DNA of 64,000 nucleotides from Prevotella sp. (lineage in GTDB: Bacteria > Bacteroidota > Bacteroidia > Bacteroidales > Bacteroidaceae): contig JAFULM010000049.1 in assembly GCA_017483185.1 (NCBI GenBank), positions 1-64,000 of the forward strand, read 5' to 3'. Within the stretch, counting starts at the first letter, position 1; every line of letters starts with the position of its first letter. Below are positions 43,007 to 51,637 of the stretch, one piece after another. The notes beneath the pieces were generated by a model. It ran no database searches, was not told the DNA's origin, and saw only the letters and a list, made by a program, of their open reading frames with translations. Position numbers and translations under genes: made by a program.

Positions 43007-44071
43007 ATGAAAAGAAACGTATATTTATTGTTGTTAATGCTCCTTTCAGGAGTGTTTCAAGCGCAGGCGCAAAACAAGAAGTACAACGTCTATGCGGTCG
43101 GATTTTATAATCTTGAGAACCTTTTTGATACGTGCCATGACGAAGGCAAGAAGGACTATGAGTTCCTGCCCAACGGCTCTTACAAGTGGAATGGCCGCAA
43201 GTATTCCAACAAGCTCCATAACATGGCGCGTGTGCTTGCGGACATGGGTACGGACAAGTTGCCCCAGAGTATCGGTTGCGCCATCATCGGAGTGAGCGAA
43301 GTCGAAAATTCCAAGGCGCTCGATGACCTCGTCGCCCAGCCCGAACTGGCCGCACGTGGCTATAAATACTGCCATATCGAGGGTCCGGACCGCCGCGGAG
43401 TCGATTGCGCCATGCTTTACAATCCGCGTCTGTTTACCGTCCGTGACGTCAAGCTCGTGCCCTACGTGCCTGAGTTGGAGAAGGACAGCAACTACTGCAC
43501 CCGCGGTTTTCTCACCGTCAGCGGAACGTTGGCCGACGAGCATGTGACTGTCGTGGTCAACCACCTGCCAAGCCGTTTCGCCACATCGTTCTATCGTGAG
43601 ACTGGCGGCCGTCAGCTGCGCGCACTCAAGGATTCGCTCTTGCGTGATGACCCTAACGTGAAAATTCTCATCATGGGCGACATGAATGACGACCCGATGG
43701 ACAAGTCTATGTCGGAAGCGCTGGGCGCAAAGCGTGAGATTAAGAATGTGAAAGACGGCGACCTGTATAATCCGTGGTGGAACGTACTGGCCAAGGAGGG
43801 CCGCGGGACGCTGATGTACAACGGCGCGTGGAATCTCTTCGACCAGATCATTCTTTCCTCATCGCTGCTCAACAGCGACGGCCGTAAAGACTATTCAACG
43901 CTGAAGTATTTCCAGCACCAGATTTTCCGTCGTGACTACATGATTCAGCAGGACGGCAAGTACAAAGGCAATCCGCTCCGCACACATGCCGGCGGCGTAT
44001 GGCTCAACGGCTTCAGCGACCACCTGCCGACAATAGTATATTTGGTGAAGGAACAGAAAGCAACCAAGTAA
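43007..44071 (+). CDS. Secreted endonuclease/exonuclease/phosphatase family protein
   Basis: The 354-residue protein has a signal peptide ending QAQAQ. The EEP catalytic set is complete: Asn and Glu in GFYNLENLFDT, Glu in VSEVEN, His in VVNHLPSR, Asp-Asn in GDMNDDP and the final Asp-His in FSDHLPTIVYL. It should cleave phosphodiesters, most simply extracellular DNA or RNA, but phospholipid headgroups or inositol phosphates are also family substrates. It is transcribed divergently from the TonB receptor (146-base gap), so the two may share regulation. Confidence 0.88.
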   Translation: MKRNVYLLLLMLLSGVFQAQAQNKKYNVYAVGFYNLENLFDTCHDEGKKDYEFLPNGSYKWNGRKYSNKLHNMARVLADMGTDKLPQSIGCAIIGVSEVENSKALDDLVAQPELAARGYKYCHIEGPDRRGVDCAMLYNPRLFTVRDVKLVPYVPELEKDSNYCTRGFLTVSGTLADEHVTVVVNHLPSRFATSFYRETGGRQLRALKDSLLRDDPNVKILIMGDMNDDPMDKSMSEALGAKREIKNVKDGDLYNPWWNVLAKEGRGTLMYNGAWNLFDQIILSSSLLNSDGRKDYSTLKYFQHQIFRRDYMIQQDGKYKGNPLRTHAGGVWLNGFSDHLPTIVYLVKEQKATK

Positions 44072-44099
44072 CAGCGTAATGGCGTGACACACTCTGTGT

Positions 44100-44180
44100 A
44101 AACATAACGGCGTAGCGGTTTTACCGGATAGAGTCTCAGACATGTTTGACTCTATGCAAATCCGGTAAAGCCGCTATGTT
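44100..44180. repeat. Imperfect inverted repeat between convergent signals
   Basis: A stretch with CGGTTTTACCGGA and TAGAGTC is inverted at GACTCTA and TCCGGTAAAGCCG. It lies between the EEP gene and the DNA glycosylase gene and probably ends the EEP transcript. Confidence 0.65.
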
Positions 44181-44244
44181 TGTTTATGCGGATACGCCGT
44201 CACATATATTAATCAGACAAAGCCCAAATTCGCAGCATCCGGAT

Positions 44245-44808
44245 ATGAATACCGAACGTCATCCTTTGCAGCCCTTTCTGCCGCCTGGAGCGCGTGTGCT
44301 CATGCTCGGCAGTTTTCCGCCACAGCGCGTACGCTGGTCGATGGACTTCTTTTATCCCAACTTCCAGAACGACATGTGGCGCATCCTCGGATACATATTC
44401 ACCGGCGACAAAGACCATTTCGTCTGTCCGGGCGAAAAGCGTTTCGACCGCCGGCAGATAGAGGAGTTCTGCCGCGAGCAGGGCATAGCTCTTTATGACA
44501 CGGCCGAAGAGGTCGTCCGGCTGAAGAACAACGCATCCGACAACTTCCTCCGGATAGTCCGTCCCACCGATCTTGCCGCTCTGCTCAGCCGCATCCCCGA
44601 CTGCCGTTCGGTGGTCGTCACTGGACAGAAAGCAGCCGACACCCTCGGAGCTGTTGTCGGCGTGACCATGCCCGAAGTCGGCAAGTGTGTCGAGGCTGAC
44701 TTTGCCGGACGGCGGCTCACCCTGTGGCGCATGCCGTCGTCATCGCGGGCCTATCCGAGGCCGATAGAGTGGAAAGCGGACTACTATCGCAAGGTATTCG
44801 GGCTATAG
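44245..44808 (+). CDS. Uracil-DNA glycosylase superfamily protein
   Basis: The 187-residue protein matches the mug/TDG-like branch: LMLGSFPPQRVRWSMDFFYP (the GSFP motif of the base-binding loop), ALYDTAEEVVRLKNNASDN and a terminal PSSSRAYPRP loop, typical of hypoxanthine- or uracil-removing enzymes of family 6. The start at 44245 is chosen because the family begins there; the longer frame runs through the upstream hairpin. Udk follows 70 bases later on the same strand. Confidence 0.88.
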   Translation: MNTERHPLQPFLPPGARVLMLGSFPPQRVRWSMDFFYPNFQNDMWRILGYIFTGDKDHFVCPGEKRFDRRQIEEFCREQGIALYDTAEEVVRLKNNASDNFLRIVRPTDLAALLSRIPDCRSVVVTGQKAADTLGAVVGVTMPEVGKCVEADFAGRRLTLWRMPSSSRAYPRPIEWKADYYRKVFGL

Positions 44809-44878
44809 TCCCGACGGCGCGTCTGATGCGCTATCGAGGTCTTCGGACCCGCGACATATATCAAAGAAAACAAACATC

Positions 44879-45520
44879 ATGAATCCTCAAACAAATAAGT
44901 GTATGACAATCATTGGAATAGCCGGTGGCACCGGATCGGGCAAGACCACCGTAGTGAAAAAGATAGCCGAGGCCCTGCCGCCTCACTATGTGGCAGTGGT
45001 GCCGCTCGACTCCTACTATAACGACACGACGGGCATGACCGACGAGGAGCGTCACGCCATCAACTTCGACCATCCGGACGCCTTCGACTGGAAACTGCTC
45101 ACGGAACACATCAAGATGCTCAAGGCCGGCGAAGCTGTCGAGCAGCCGACATATTCGTATCTCAAGTGCAACCGCCTTCCGGAGACGATCCACGTCGAGC
45201 CGAAACCCGTCATCATCATCGAAGGCATCATGACGTTGCTCAACAAGAAGTTGCGCGACATGATGGACCTGAAAATCTTCGTTGACACCGACTCTGACGA
45301 GCGTCTCATCCGCAACATCCAGCGCGACGTCATCGAGCGCGGCCGCACTGTCGACATGGTCATCGACCGCTACCTGAAAGTGCTCAAGCCCATGCACGAG
45401 CAGTTCATCGAACCGACCAAGAAGTATGCCGACCTCATCGTGCCGCTCGGAGGAGAAAACAAGACCGGCATAAACATTCTCAAGACATACATCGAGGGCA
45501 TCGTGACGAGAGTGCGGTGA
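44879..45520 (+). CDS. udk: Uridine kinase
   Basis: The cytoplasmic enzyme phosphorylates uridine and cytidine in pyrimidine salvage. The 213-residue protein has the P-loop GIAGGTGSGKTT (about residues 14-25), LDSYYND, NFDHPDAFDW (nucleoside-binding) and IIIEGIM. A lid region follows with RLIRNIQRDVIERGR. It fits Udk over the full length. It may help use nucleosides released by the nearby nucleases, but that link is only positional. Confidence 0.95.
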   Translation: MNPQTNKCMTIIGIAGGTGSGKTTVVKKIAEALPPHYVAVVPLDSYYNDTTGMTDEERHAINFDHPDAFDWKLLTEHIKMLKAGEAVEQPTYSYLKCNRLPETIHVEPKPVIIIEGIMTLLNKKLRDMMDLKIFVDTDSDERLIRNIQRDVIERGRTVDMVIDRYLKVLKPMHEQFIEPTKKYADLIVPLGGENKTGINILKTYIEGIVTRVR

Positions 45521-45583
45521 AGGCAACGTGGGGCCGCCGCTCGTCACAATGGACCGGGACAGGGCGGCTTGCAACGTTTCAAA

Positions 45584-45704
45584 GTAGGGTCGCGACCCGT
45601 CGCGACCGCCTCATTGTCCATTTATCGCCGTCCACCGTATATCTATCACTCGTGTGGGGCTGACTTGTTGGCACGGAGGCGGTCGCGACGGGTCGCGACC
45701 CTAC
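45584..45704. repeat. Family B inverted repeat, copy 2
   Basis: Perfect 27-base arms (45584-45610, 45678-45704) with GTAGGGTCGCGACC and the palindrome GGTCGCGACC. A 67-base centre has no similarity to copy 1 at 22326. Confidence 0.93.
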
Positions 45705-45810
45705 TTTTGTCAGAAAAAGATTGTTAATTTAACATCTCAAAAATGCTCCGAAAAAACGGCGGAAATGTCGTTTTTTGACCGAAAAATCTATTTTGCTCTT
45801 CATGATTTTG

Positions 45811-45931
45811 TCGACGGCCGACCAACGGGGGCCCCGGTGGTCGGCAACGGGCATGCCGTTGTCTCTCAACGGCACGCTCGTCGTGATGCAACGGGGCCCT
45901 CGTTGCAATGCCGTAAGGGCCTTACGGCTCG
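45811..45931. repeat. Family A composite palindrome, copy 5 (degenerate)
   Basis: The right side contains GCCGTAAGGGCCTTACGGC (45910-45928), which is itself a palindrome. The left side is replaced by GACCAACGGGGGCCCCGGTG. CAACG/CGTTG hairpin units lie between them. The arms no longer match each other. It starts about 106 bases after family B copy 2. Confidence 0.75.
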
Positions 45932-46292
45932 GAAAAATCGCTGAAATCATTGCACATTTTGCTGAAAATCGGTGTAACGTGCTGACTCTCAGTGGAAAAA
46001 AGATGCACGCGCTATTTTGCGATATTTGCGTCCGAGGGACGACCTTGCGGAAAATTTGTGTTAAAATTGAGACTGTTTGTAAAGTTTATTCCGAGTTTTT
46101 AACAATTGCGTCCGCAAGGCGTAACTATTCAGTCCCCCGCTTAGGCCAAGTCTAAGAAATAAAAAAAGAGGTAACTGTACGGAGGTGTTACATAGTAGCG
46201 GTAGTTGTAACGTCTTTACTTCTGCCAATAAATGGCATGTAGAAAATATTTGATAGGTCAAGAGAAAGAGCCTTTTCCCTTGCTGGCGGAAA

Positions 46293-46486
46293 AGCTGCGG
46301 TTGACGCGCGAAACAGCCAACCGACAAGCGGAATTGAACACTGGGAGGGCAGGCTTCCAGCCTGCCAACAATAATAAAAAGTAATATTAGCAATATGAAC
46401 GATGAGGATTTTGGCAGGCTGGAAGCCTGCCCTCCCAGTGTTCAATTCCGCTTGTCGGTTGGCTGTTTCGCGCGTCAACCGCAGCT
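46293..46486. repeat. Perfect 75-base inverted repeat
   Basis: Arms 46293-46367 and 46412-46486 are perfectly complementary. They start AGCTGCGGTTGACGCGCG and include GCAGGCTTCCAGCCTGC, which is a palindrome itself. The loop is 44 bases. No protein is encoded. Confidence 0.96.
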
Positions 46487-46714
46487 CTTATATCTGATCT
46501 TGGATTATCTACCGCTGAATAGTTACCGCAAGGCCGGAGTTGAGAATATACCCAAAAGCGGTGGGATACGGACAAAAATGACTGAATGAGGTCGAGGTTT
46601 TGATATTTTTCATTATTTTTGCAGCACAAATCCCACTTTGGCAATGTCTCTGAAGCAACAGGGATATTGGGAAGCGGTTGGAGTGTAAAAACAAACAGTA
46701 ATATATGATTGATT

Positions 46715-48754
46715 ATGAAAAGATTGATTAAGTTTTCGGCCGTTGTCTTTGCGGCAATAGTCTGTACTGCAGACGGCATGGCGCGTCAGCTCACACCGGC
46801 GGAAGCGCTGGCCGGAGCACGTGCGTCAGCCGGCAGCATGCGTCACGGTATGCCGTCGCTGGCCGGGAGCGAGATGAAGTTGGCCTACACGGGTGCGCGT
46901 GACGGCATCAACTGCTACTATGTGTTTGACAGTCATGCAAGCGAGCGAGGCGGATTTGTCATCGTCAGTGCCGACGACCTCGCACCGGCCCTGCTTGGTC
47001 GTGTGGATGAAGGCGAGTTCGACTACGACAGCGCTCCTGCGGCCATGAAGTGGTGGCTGAGTCTGTATGAAACCAACATCACCGACGCCGTGCGCACAGG
47101 GACACCCATCAGACGGCAGACCGCCGAGGAACGTCCGCTCATCGGACATCTGATGACGACAAAGTGGGCTCAGGGGGATCCGTTCAATATGTATTGTCCC
47201 TCAGTGTCCGGCAGCCGTTGTGTGTCGGGATGTGCCGCCACGGCTATGGCTCAGGTGATGCGTCATCACCGTTGGCCGGAGGTCGGGACAGGCAGCCACA
47301 GCTATACGACAGAGACACACGGTATCTCGCTCAGTGCCGACTTCGGTTCGACGACATACGACTGGGACAACATGCTGGACCGATACACACTGCTGTCTCC
47401 GCGGGTGAGCAAAGAGGCGGCGGGCACATTGGTCTACCATTGCGGCGTAGCCATCGACATGGACTATTCGCCTGCCGGTTCGGGGGCGACCAGTACCAGT
47501 GTGGCCAGAGCGCTGGTGCAGTATTTCGGTTATGACAAAGGGCTCCACTATGAGGACCGCATCTACTATACGGACAGCCAGTGGGAAGACCTCATCTACG
47601 GCGAACTGGCCGAGGGTCGTCCGGTCTACTATTCGGGTGCCACGGTCAAGAACGAAGGCCATGCTTTCGTCTGCGACGGATATAGCGGCGACGGACTCTA
47701 TCACTTCAATTGGGGATGGGGTGGCAGCTACGACGGCGACTTCCTCATCACCGGAGCCAATGCGCTCAATCCGGATGGCTCCGGTACGGGTGGCGGTACC
47801 GTGGGCTATGGCTTCACCGAATATCAATCCTGCCTGTTCGGCGTGCAGAAAGAGCGCGGAGACTCAAAGACGTATATCGTCATGGCAAGTCCCTACGGCA
47901 TTTCGCTGTCGTCCAATGGCGCGACGGTGACGCGCGACAGCTGGTTGGAGTTCTACGGCAACATATACAGCTATTCGACGACGACGGTCGATGTCGAGTT
48001 TGGAGTGATGTTCCGCAACACCTCCACGGGTGAGGTCTGCTATACGCGCTCGACTGTAGTGCAGCTGCAACCGCTGTATGGCATCTCCGGTCTGTTGTTT
48101 ACTCCCGACGGAGTGACGGACAACGGCGAATATGAGGTCCTGCCGGTCTATCGTGCGGCCAATTCGCATGACGAGTGGCAGCCGGTGCGCATCAAGGCCG
48201 GAACGCCCGTACCGCGCATCACGGTGACAGGCTCACGCCCGACACTGATGCTCGCCGACGACATATACGTGGGGGACAACGGTGACAACACCGTTACGGC
48301 TGACAACGTGAAAGTCCGTTTCACGCTCTCGGCATCATATAGAGAGCAAAACCGTAAAATCGTTGCCACGGTGAGGGATTATGATGAGGGCAATACTGTC
48401 GGGACAATCTCGACCACGATCTCGATGACAGCCGGTGAGACCCGCGAGTTTGTCATGACCGGCGACATGACCGGTCTGCTGACCGTAGGTAAAAAATATG
48501 CGTTGCGGTTGCGGAACGAAAGCACCGGAGAGCCGCTCACGCCTTCTTTTTACGCCGAGGCCATCTTTACGGTGGTCGAGCCGTCCGGCATCTCCGAGGC
48601 CGTGGTTTCAGACGGTGTACTCGGCTCAGACAGAGTGGACGTCTACAGTCTGGCGGGCACGCTGTTGCGCAGCGGAGTCAAAGGTGATGAGGCGCTGGAG
48701 ACATTGCCGGCGGGAATGTATATCGTCGGTGGCAGGAAGGTCGTAAAGAAGTAA
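46715..48754 (+). CDS. C10 family cysteine protease (streptopain/PrtT-like), T9SS-like tail
   Basis: The 679-residue protein has a signal peptide (about residues 1-24). Its prodomain includes FVIVSADDLAPALLG. The catalytic Cys is in SGCAATAMAQVM (about residue 175) and the His is in NEGHAFVCDGYSG. The sequence FNWGWGGSYDGDF follows the His, as in streptopain. Residues 390-620 are beta-rich domains. The C-terminus LPAGMYIVGGRKVVKK fits a T9SS type A-like tail, so it is probably exported across the outer membrane. The ATG at 46715 is preferred over an upstream TTG. Confidence 0.92.
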   Translation: MKRLIKFSAVVFAAIVCTADGMARQLTPAEALAGARASAGSMRHGMPSLAGSEMKLAYTGARDGINCYYVFDSHASERGGFVIVSADDLAPALLGRVDEGEFDYDSAPAAMKWWLSLYETNITDAVRTGTPIRRQTAEERPLIGHLMTTKWAQGDPFNMYCPSVSGSRCVSGCAATAMAQVMRHHRWPEVGTGSHSYTTETHGISLSADFGSTTYDWDNMLDRYTLLSPRVSKEAAGTLVYHCGVAIDMDYSPAGSGATSTSVARALVQYFGYDKGLHYEDRIYYTDSQWEDLIYGELAEGRPVYYSGATVKNEGHAFVCDGYSGDGLYHFNWGWGGSYDGDFLITGANALNPDGSGTGGGTVGYGFTEYQSCLFGVQKERGDSKTYIVMASPYGISLSSNGATVTRDSWLEFYGNIYSYSTTTVDVEFGVMFRNTSTGEVCYTRSTVVQLQPLYGISGLLFTPDGVTDNGEYEVLPVYRAANSHDEWQPVRIKAGTPVPRITVTGSRPTLMLADDIYVGDNGDNTVTADNVKVRFTLSASYREQNRKIVATVRDYDEGNTVGTISTTISMTAGETREFVMTGDMTGLLTVGKKYALRLRNESTGEPLTPSFYAEAIFTVVEPSGISEAVVSDGVLGSDRVDVYSLAGTLLRSGVKGDEALETLPAGMYIVGGRKVVKK

Positions 48755-48784
48755 ATCGGCGATATATTGGAATATATGATACGG

Positions 48785-48823
48785 AAAACGCGGATTGCAC
48801 GTATGGTGCAATCCGCGTTTTTC
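48785..48823 (+). terminator. Terminator between C10 protease and DUF308 genes
   Basis: AAAACGCGGATTGCAC pairs with GTGCAATCCGCGTTTT around a 5-base loop, with T-rich flank. It lies between convergent stops and may serve both genes. Confidence 0.88.
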
Positions 48824-48858
48824 GTATATATAATAATGTAGAAGCGACGATGGCGGTG

Positions 48859-49506
48859 TCAGTCCTCCTTGCCGTCGTTGTAGTCGTTGTCTCCGGGATT
48901 GGAGGCATTGCTGACGGAAGCCTGACGCATGAGCCGGTCGAAACGACGGCGGTCGGCATTGATCTTCAATGCGTTGATGATGTCGGTCACTCCATACAGC
49001 AGCAGACACCAGCCGATGATGATGAGCGGGGCGCTGGCAATCCATACGGGACGCAGGACGGCTATCAGTCCGACAATGAGCACGGTCGCCGGACAGATCC
49101 AGAACACCACCGGGATGCGGCGGATGCGGCTGGCGGAAACCAGATTGACAATCTGATTGATGGCGCCGAGGATGAGTATGGCTCCGAAGACATATCCCAG
49201 AGCGTCCATGACGAAGTGGGGGCGTAGAGCCAGCAGCAGACCGAGGATGACGCTGCCGACACCGACGATGGGGAAGGGTGGGATGCCGCCGGACACAATC
49301 TTGCCGTTGGCGTCAAGGATCGTGACTCCGTCGTCCTTGCGGCGGGCACTGATGTAGACGGCACACGAAATGATACCGGACAGCAGAAACAATACCCCGA
49401 TGGCGATGATGAGCCATGCTGCCGTGTCGGCCGGGTATTTGATGAGCAACGCTCCGATGATGATGGAGCATGCTGCTCTGAAGATTGAACTCTGTAATAC
49501 TTTCAT
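48859..49506 (-). CDS. DUF308 family (HdeD-like) membrane protein
   Basis: The 215-residue protein has about six hydrophobic segments, starting SSIFRAACSIIIGALLI and continuing to LIIIGWCLLLYGVTDIIN. This resembles the HdeD/DUF308 arrangement. A short hydrophilic loop (RRKDDGVTILDANGK) lies between helices 2 and 3, and the C-terminus is charged. The start at 49506 is preceded by a -7 element TACTTTTG on the minus strand (49538-49545); the open frame upstream overlaps the histidine phosphatase gene and is not used. Function unknown; HdeD itself is linked to acid resistance. Confidence 0.82.
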   Translation of the reverse strand: MKVLQSSIFRAACSIIIGALLIKYPADTAAWLIIAIGVLFLLSGIISCAVYISARRKDDGVTILDANGKIVSGGIPPFPIVGVGSVILGLLLALRPHFVMDALGYVFGAILILGAINQIVNLVSASRIRRIPVVFWICPATVLIVGLIAVLRPVWIASAPLIIIGWCLLLYGVTDIINALKINADRRRFDRLMRQASVSNASNPGDNDYNDGKED

Positions 49507-49605
49507 GATGTAAATGCTTGTTTTGTTGTCTTTGCTGCAAAAGTAACGAATAAGAGTGTAAGAGAAAAATCTTTTTAGTACTTTTGCATAATAAAAACAT
49601 TGCTT

Positions 49606-50115
49606 ATGACGACGTTGTATCTCGTGCGGCACGGTGAGACGGAGGATAATGTGGCACAAATCATGCAAGGGCAGACGCAAGGACGGCTCACCGCCCGTGG
49701 CGTGGAGCAGGCCCGCGGATTGGCTGACGCGCTGGCAGACGAACGGCTGGATGCCATCGTGGCGAGCGACCTGAAGCGGGCTGTCGATACGGCCAAGGTT
49801 GTGGCTGACATCCGCGGTATGGAACTGGAGACGACTCCGCTGTTGCGTGAGCGTGACTGGGGCGGATTTACGGGCCGGTTTATTCCGGACCTGAAGGACG
49901 CACCGTGGCCGGACGACATAGAGACGCTTGAACAGATGATGGAACGCGCTGCCGCTTTCTTGGACTACATAAAAACAAAACACCACGACCAGCGTGTGCT
50001 GGCCGTGGGGCATGGTATAATCAATAAAGCTGTTCAAGCCGTATTCCGCAATCTCCCGATGAACCGCATCCCGCGCATGGACAATGCAGAGGTGAGGATG
50101 CTTGAGATCCCTTGA
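49606..50115 (+). CDS. Histidine phosphatase family protein
   Basis: The 169-residue protein shows the phosphoglycerate-mutase-like RHG box in LYLVRHGETEDN (catalytic His near residue 9). It also has GRLTARGVEQARGLA, IVASDLKRAVDTA and the second His in VLAVGHGIINKA. Substrate unknown (phosphoserine, alpha-ribazole phosphate or sugar phosphates are family options). ATG at 49606 follows a -7 element TACTTTTG at 49579-49586, back to back with the promoter of the DUF308 gene. Confidence 0.9.
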   Translation: MTTLYLVRHGETEDNVAQIMQGQTQGRLTARGVEQARGLADALADERLDAIVASDLKRAVDTAKVVADIRGMELETTPLLRERDWGGFTGRFIPDLKDAPWPDDIETLEQMMERAAAFLDYIKTKHHDQRVLAVGHGIINKAVQAVFRNLPMNRIPRMDNAEVRMLEIP

Positions 50116-50137
50116 TTTTTGTTTGTGCCGCATCGGC

Positions 50138-51322
50138 TCATCTGCGATTGCCGAAACTGCCGGATCTCTTCGCATTTCCGCTGCCGGATGTCGAATGGTG
50201 AGAGGACGATGTGTGCGGCGATGCGCTTCTTACGGATGTGTTGCTGCGAATGACACTGCTGTTGCTTCTTGCCGGCACGCTCGTGCTTCTCACGGCGGTA
50301 TTCATGTTTCTTGTGACACTGCTGTTGCTTCTCACTGCAGAGTTGTTGCTTCTCACTGCAGAGTTGTTGCTTCTCACAGCGGAGTTGTTGCTTCTCACAG
50401 CGGAGTTGTTGCTTCTCACAGCGGAGTTGCTGATGCGGGTGGAAGATGTTCTTTGTATTTTTGTGCTGCGGACATCGGAGGATGGCTTTACGGAAGTCGC
50501 CCGATCGGCTGTTCTTAAGTTGACGGCCGAAGCACCGCCATGTATTTTCCGGTCTGTTGTGCGTGACGTACCGAACGAACCTCCCGTTTTGCTTCCCGAA
50601 CCGGTGGCAGTGCCGTTGGACGGACGTACGGACGTACCTGATGACGGACGTGTGGTTGTCCCCGTGGTGCGGCTGCCGCTGAACGAACCTCCCGTTTTGC
50701 TGCTGCCGATGTTAGGACGTGAGGAGTTGTTGTTGCGGTCGTTGTTGTTGACGGTCACACGTGTCGAACTGTTGAAACTGTTGCCGTTGTTGTGGCGTGT
50801 GTCACCGCTGTCCCAACGGTCGCGCAGACCATGATGGCGGTCCGGATGCGGGCGGAAGTCGTGGCGATGTCTTTCGTAGTAGCTGCGTCCGCCGTTGCTT
50901 CTCCAGCTGTGACCGCCGCGATAGGATATATAGACGGTGGGACGGCCGAAGTAGAAGTAGTCGCGTCGCGGATAGCGGGCGTAGACACCGAAGTGCCAAT
51001 AACCGGAGTGCCAATAGAGAGGACGGTAGAAGTATGAGGCTGCGCAGAAAGCGTTCCACTGCCAGTCCAGAAGGATATGGCCCAGGTCGAGGTTGCGCCG
51101 TGACCAATAGGTGCCGTAGACGTCGTCGCGGCTGGTGACACTCATGAGGTAATCGAGATTGATCTCGTAGGCGGCGTCATACTGCCTGTCGTCAAGGTTC
51201 AACTCGTAGGCCATCTTGTCCGTGAGGAAAAGTGCCTCGCGACGTGCCTGCTCATAGCTCATAGCGCTGGCCGATACTGCTATCGTCAGTATTGCCACTA
51301 TTGTCATAATCGTCCGTTTCAT
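50138..51322 (-). CDS. Secreted basic protein with NNSAVRS heptad repeats
   Basis: The 394-residue protein has a signal peptide (ends SASA). Residues 22-130 are aromatic-rich (YWHSGYWHFGVYARYPRRDYFYFG). Then comes a Gly/Ser/Arg/Asn-rich low-complexity stretch. Five perfect or near-perfect heptads N-N-S-A-V-R-S follow (DNA period 21 bases, around 50320-50430), then further degenerate copies and a Ser/Arg-rich end. It is strongly basic. It may bind polysaccharide or nucleic acid in the periplasm or envelope, but no family with known function was recognised. It converges with the histidine phosphatase gene. Confidence 0.78.
   Translation of the reverse strand: MKRTIMTIVAILTIAVSASAMSYEQARREALFLTDKMAYELNLDDRQYDAAYEINLDYLMSVTSRDDVYGTYWSRRNLDLGHILLDWQWNAFCAASYFYRPLYWHSGYWHFGVYARYPRRDYFYFGRPTVYISYRGGHSWRSNGGRSYYERHRHDFRPHPDRHHGLRDRWDSGDTRHNNGNSFNSSTRVTVNNNDRNNNSSRPNIGSSKTGGSFSGSRTTGTTTRPSSGTSVRPSNGTATGSGSKTGGSFGTSRTTDRKIHGGASAVNLRTADRATSVKPSSDVRSTKIQRTSSTRISNSAVRSNNSAVRSNNSAVRSNNSAVRSNNSAVRSNSSVTRNMNTAVRSTSVPARSNSSVIRSNTSVRSASPHTSSSHHSTSGSGNAKRSGSFGNRR
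50320..50430 (-). repeat. 21-base tandem repeat inside the basic protein gene
   Basis: Five copies of the unit GTTGTTGCTTCTCACAGCGGA (plus strand) code for the heptads. Neighbouring copies differ by only one or two bases, so the tract is probably unstable in length. Confidence 0.88.
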
Positions 51323-51637
51323 AATCTTTATGCTTTGATGATGGTTCAACTTATGTTCTTTTTCTCTCTCTGACCGTTTGTGTCATTGACAGCCGACGGT
51401 CTTTTATCTGTTGCAAAATAACATCAAAAAAACGTCACCGGCAAAGGATTTTCCCTAAACAGAGCGGGGAAAATCCCTATATCGTGTTTTTTAAGCATAT
51501 AGGAATGGATTTTTTGGTTTTTTTCCGTAACTTTGCCGTGAAATCAATACAATTTGATTATCGATAACCAATCGATGGGCGTTGAGACTTTCAAATGTAT
51601 ATGGTTTGCGGCTATACACAATAAATAAATGTAGAGG
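51323..51637. other. Divergent intergenic region with hairpin
   Basis: Between two divergent genes lie a hairpin GGATTTTCCC...GGGAAAATCC (51446-51476), a TATCGATA palindrome, and a -7 element TAACTTTG (51528-51535) directed at the wzi-like gene. No further feature seen. Confidence 0.55.

Larger units (their letters stand above)
45521..46714. other. Gene-free interval with family A, B and a giant hairpin
   Basis: About 1190 bases hold family B copy 2 (45584-45704), family A copy 5 (45811-45931), an AT-rich stretch, a perfect 75-base-arm hairpin (46293-46486) and a -7 element TATTTTTG (46614-46621) for the next gene. The remaining sequence shows no gene. Confidence 0.7.

Noticed and set aside
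46395..46589. Small ORF across the 75-base hairpin
   Set aside because: It is read from the repeat arm, and its mirror image appears on the other strand; no start signal.
50320..50430. Tandem repeats as CRISPR or VNTR in noncoding DNA
   Set aside because: The repeats are in frame inside a secreted protein gene and have no spacers.
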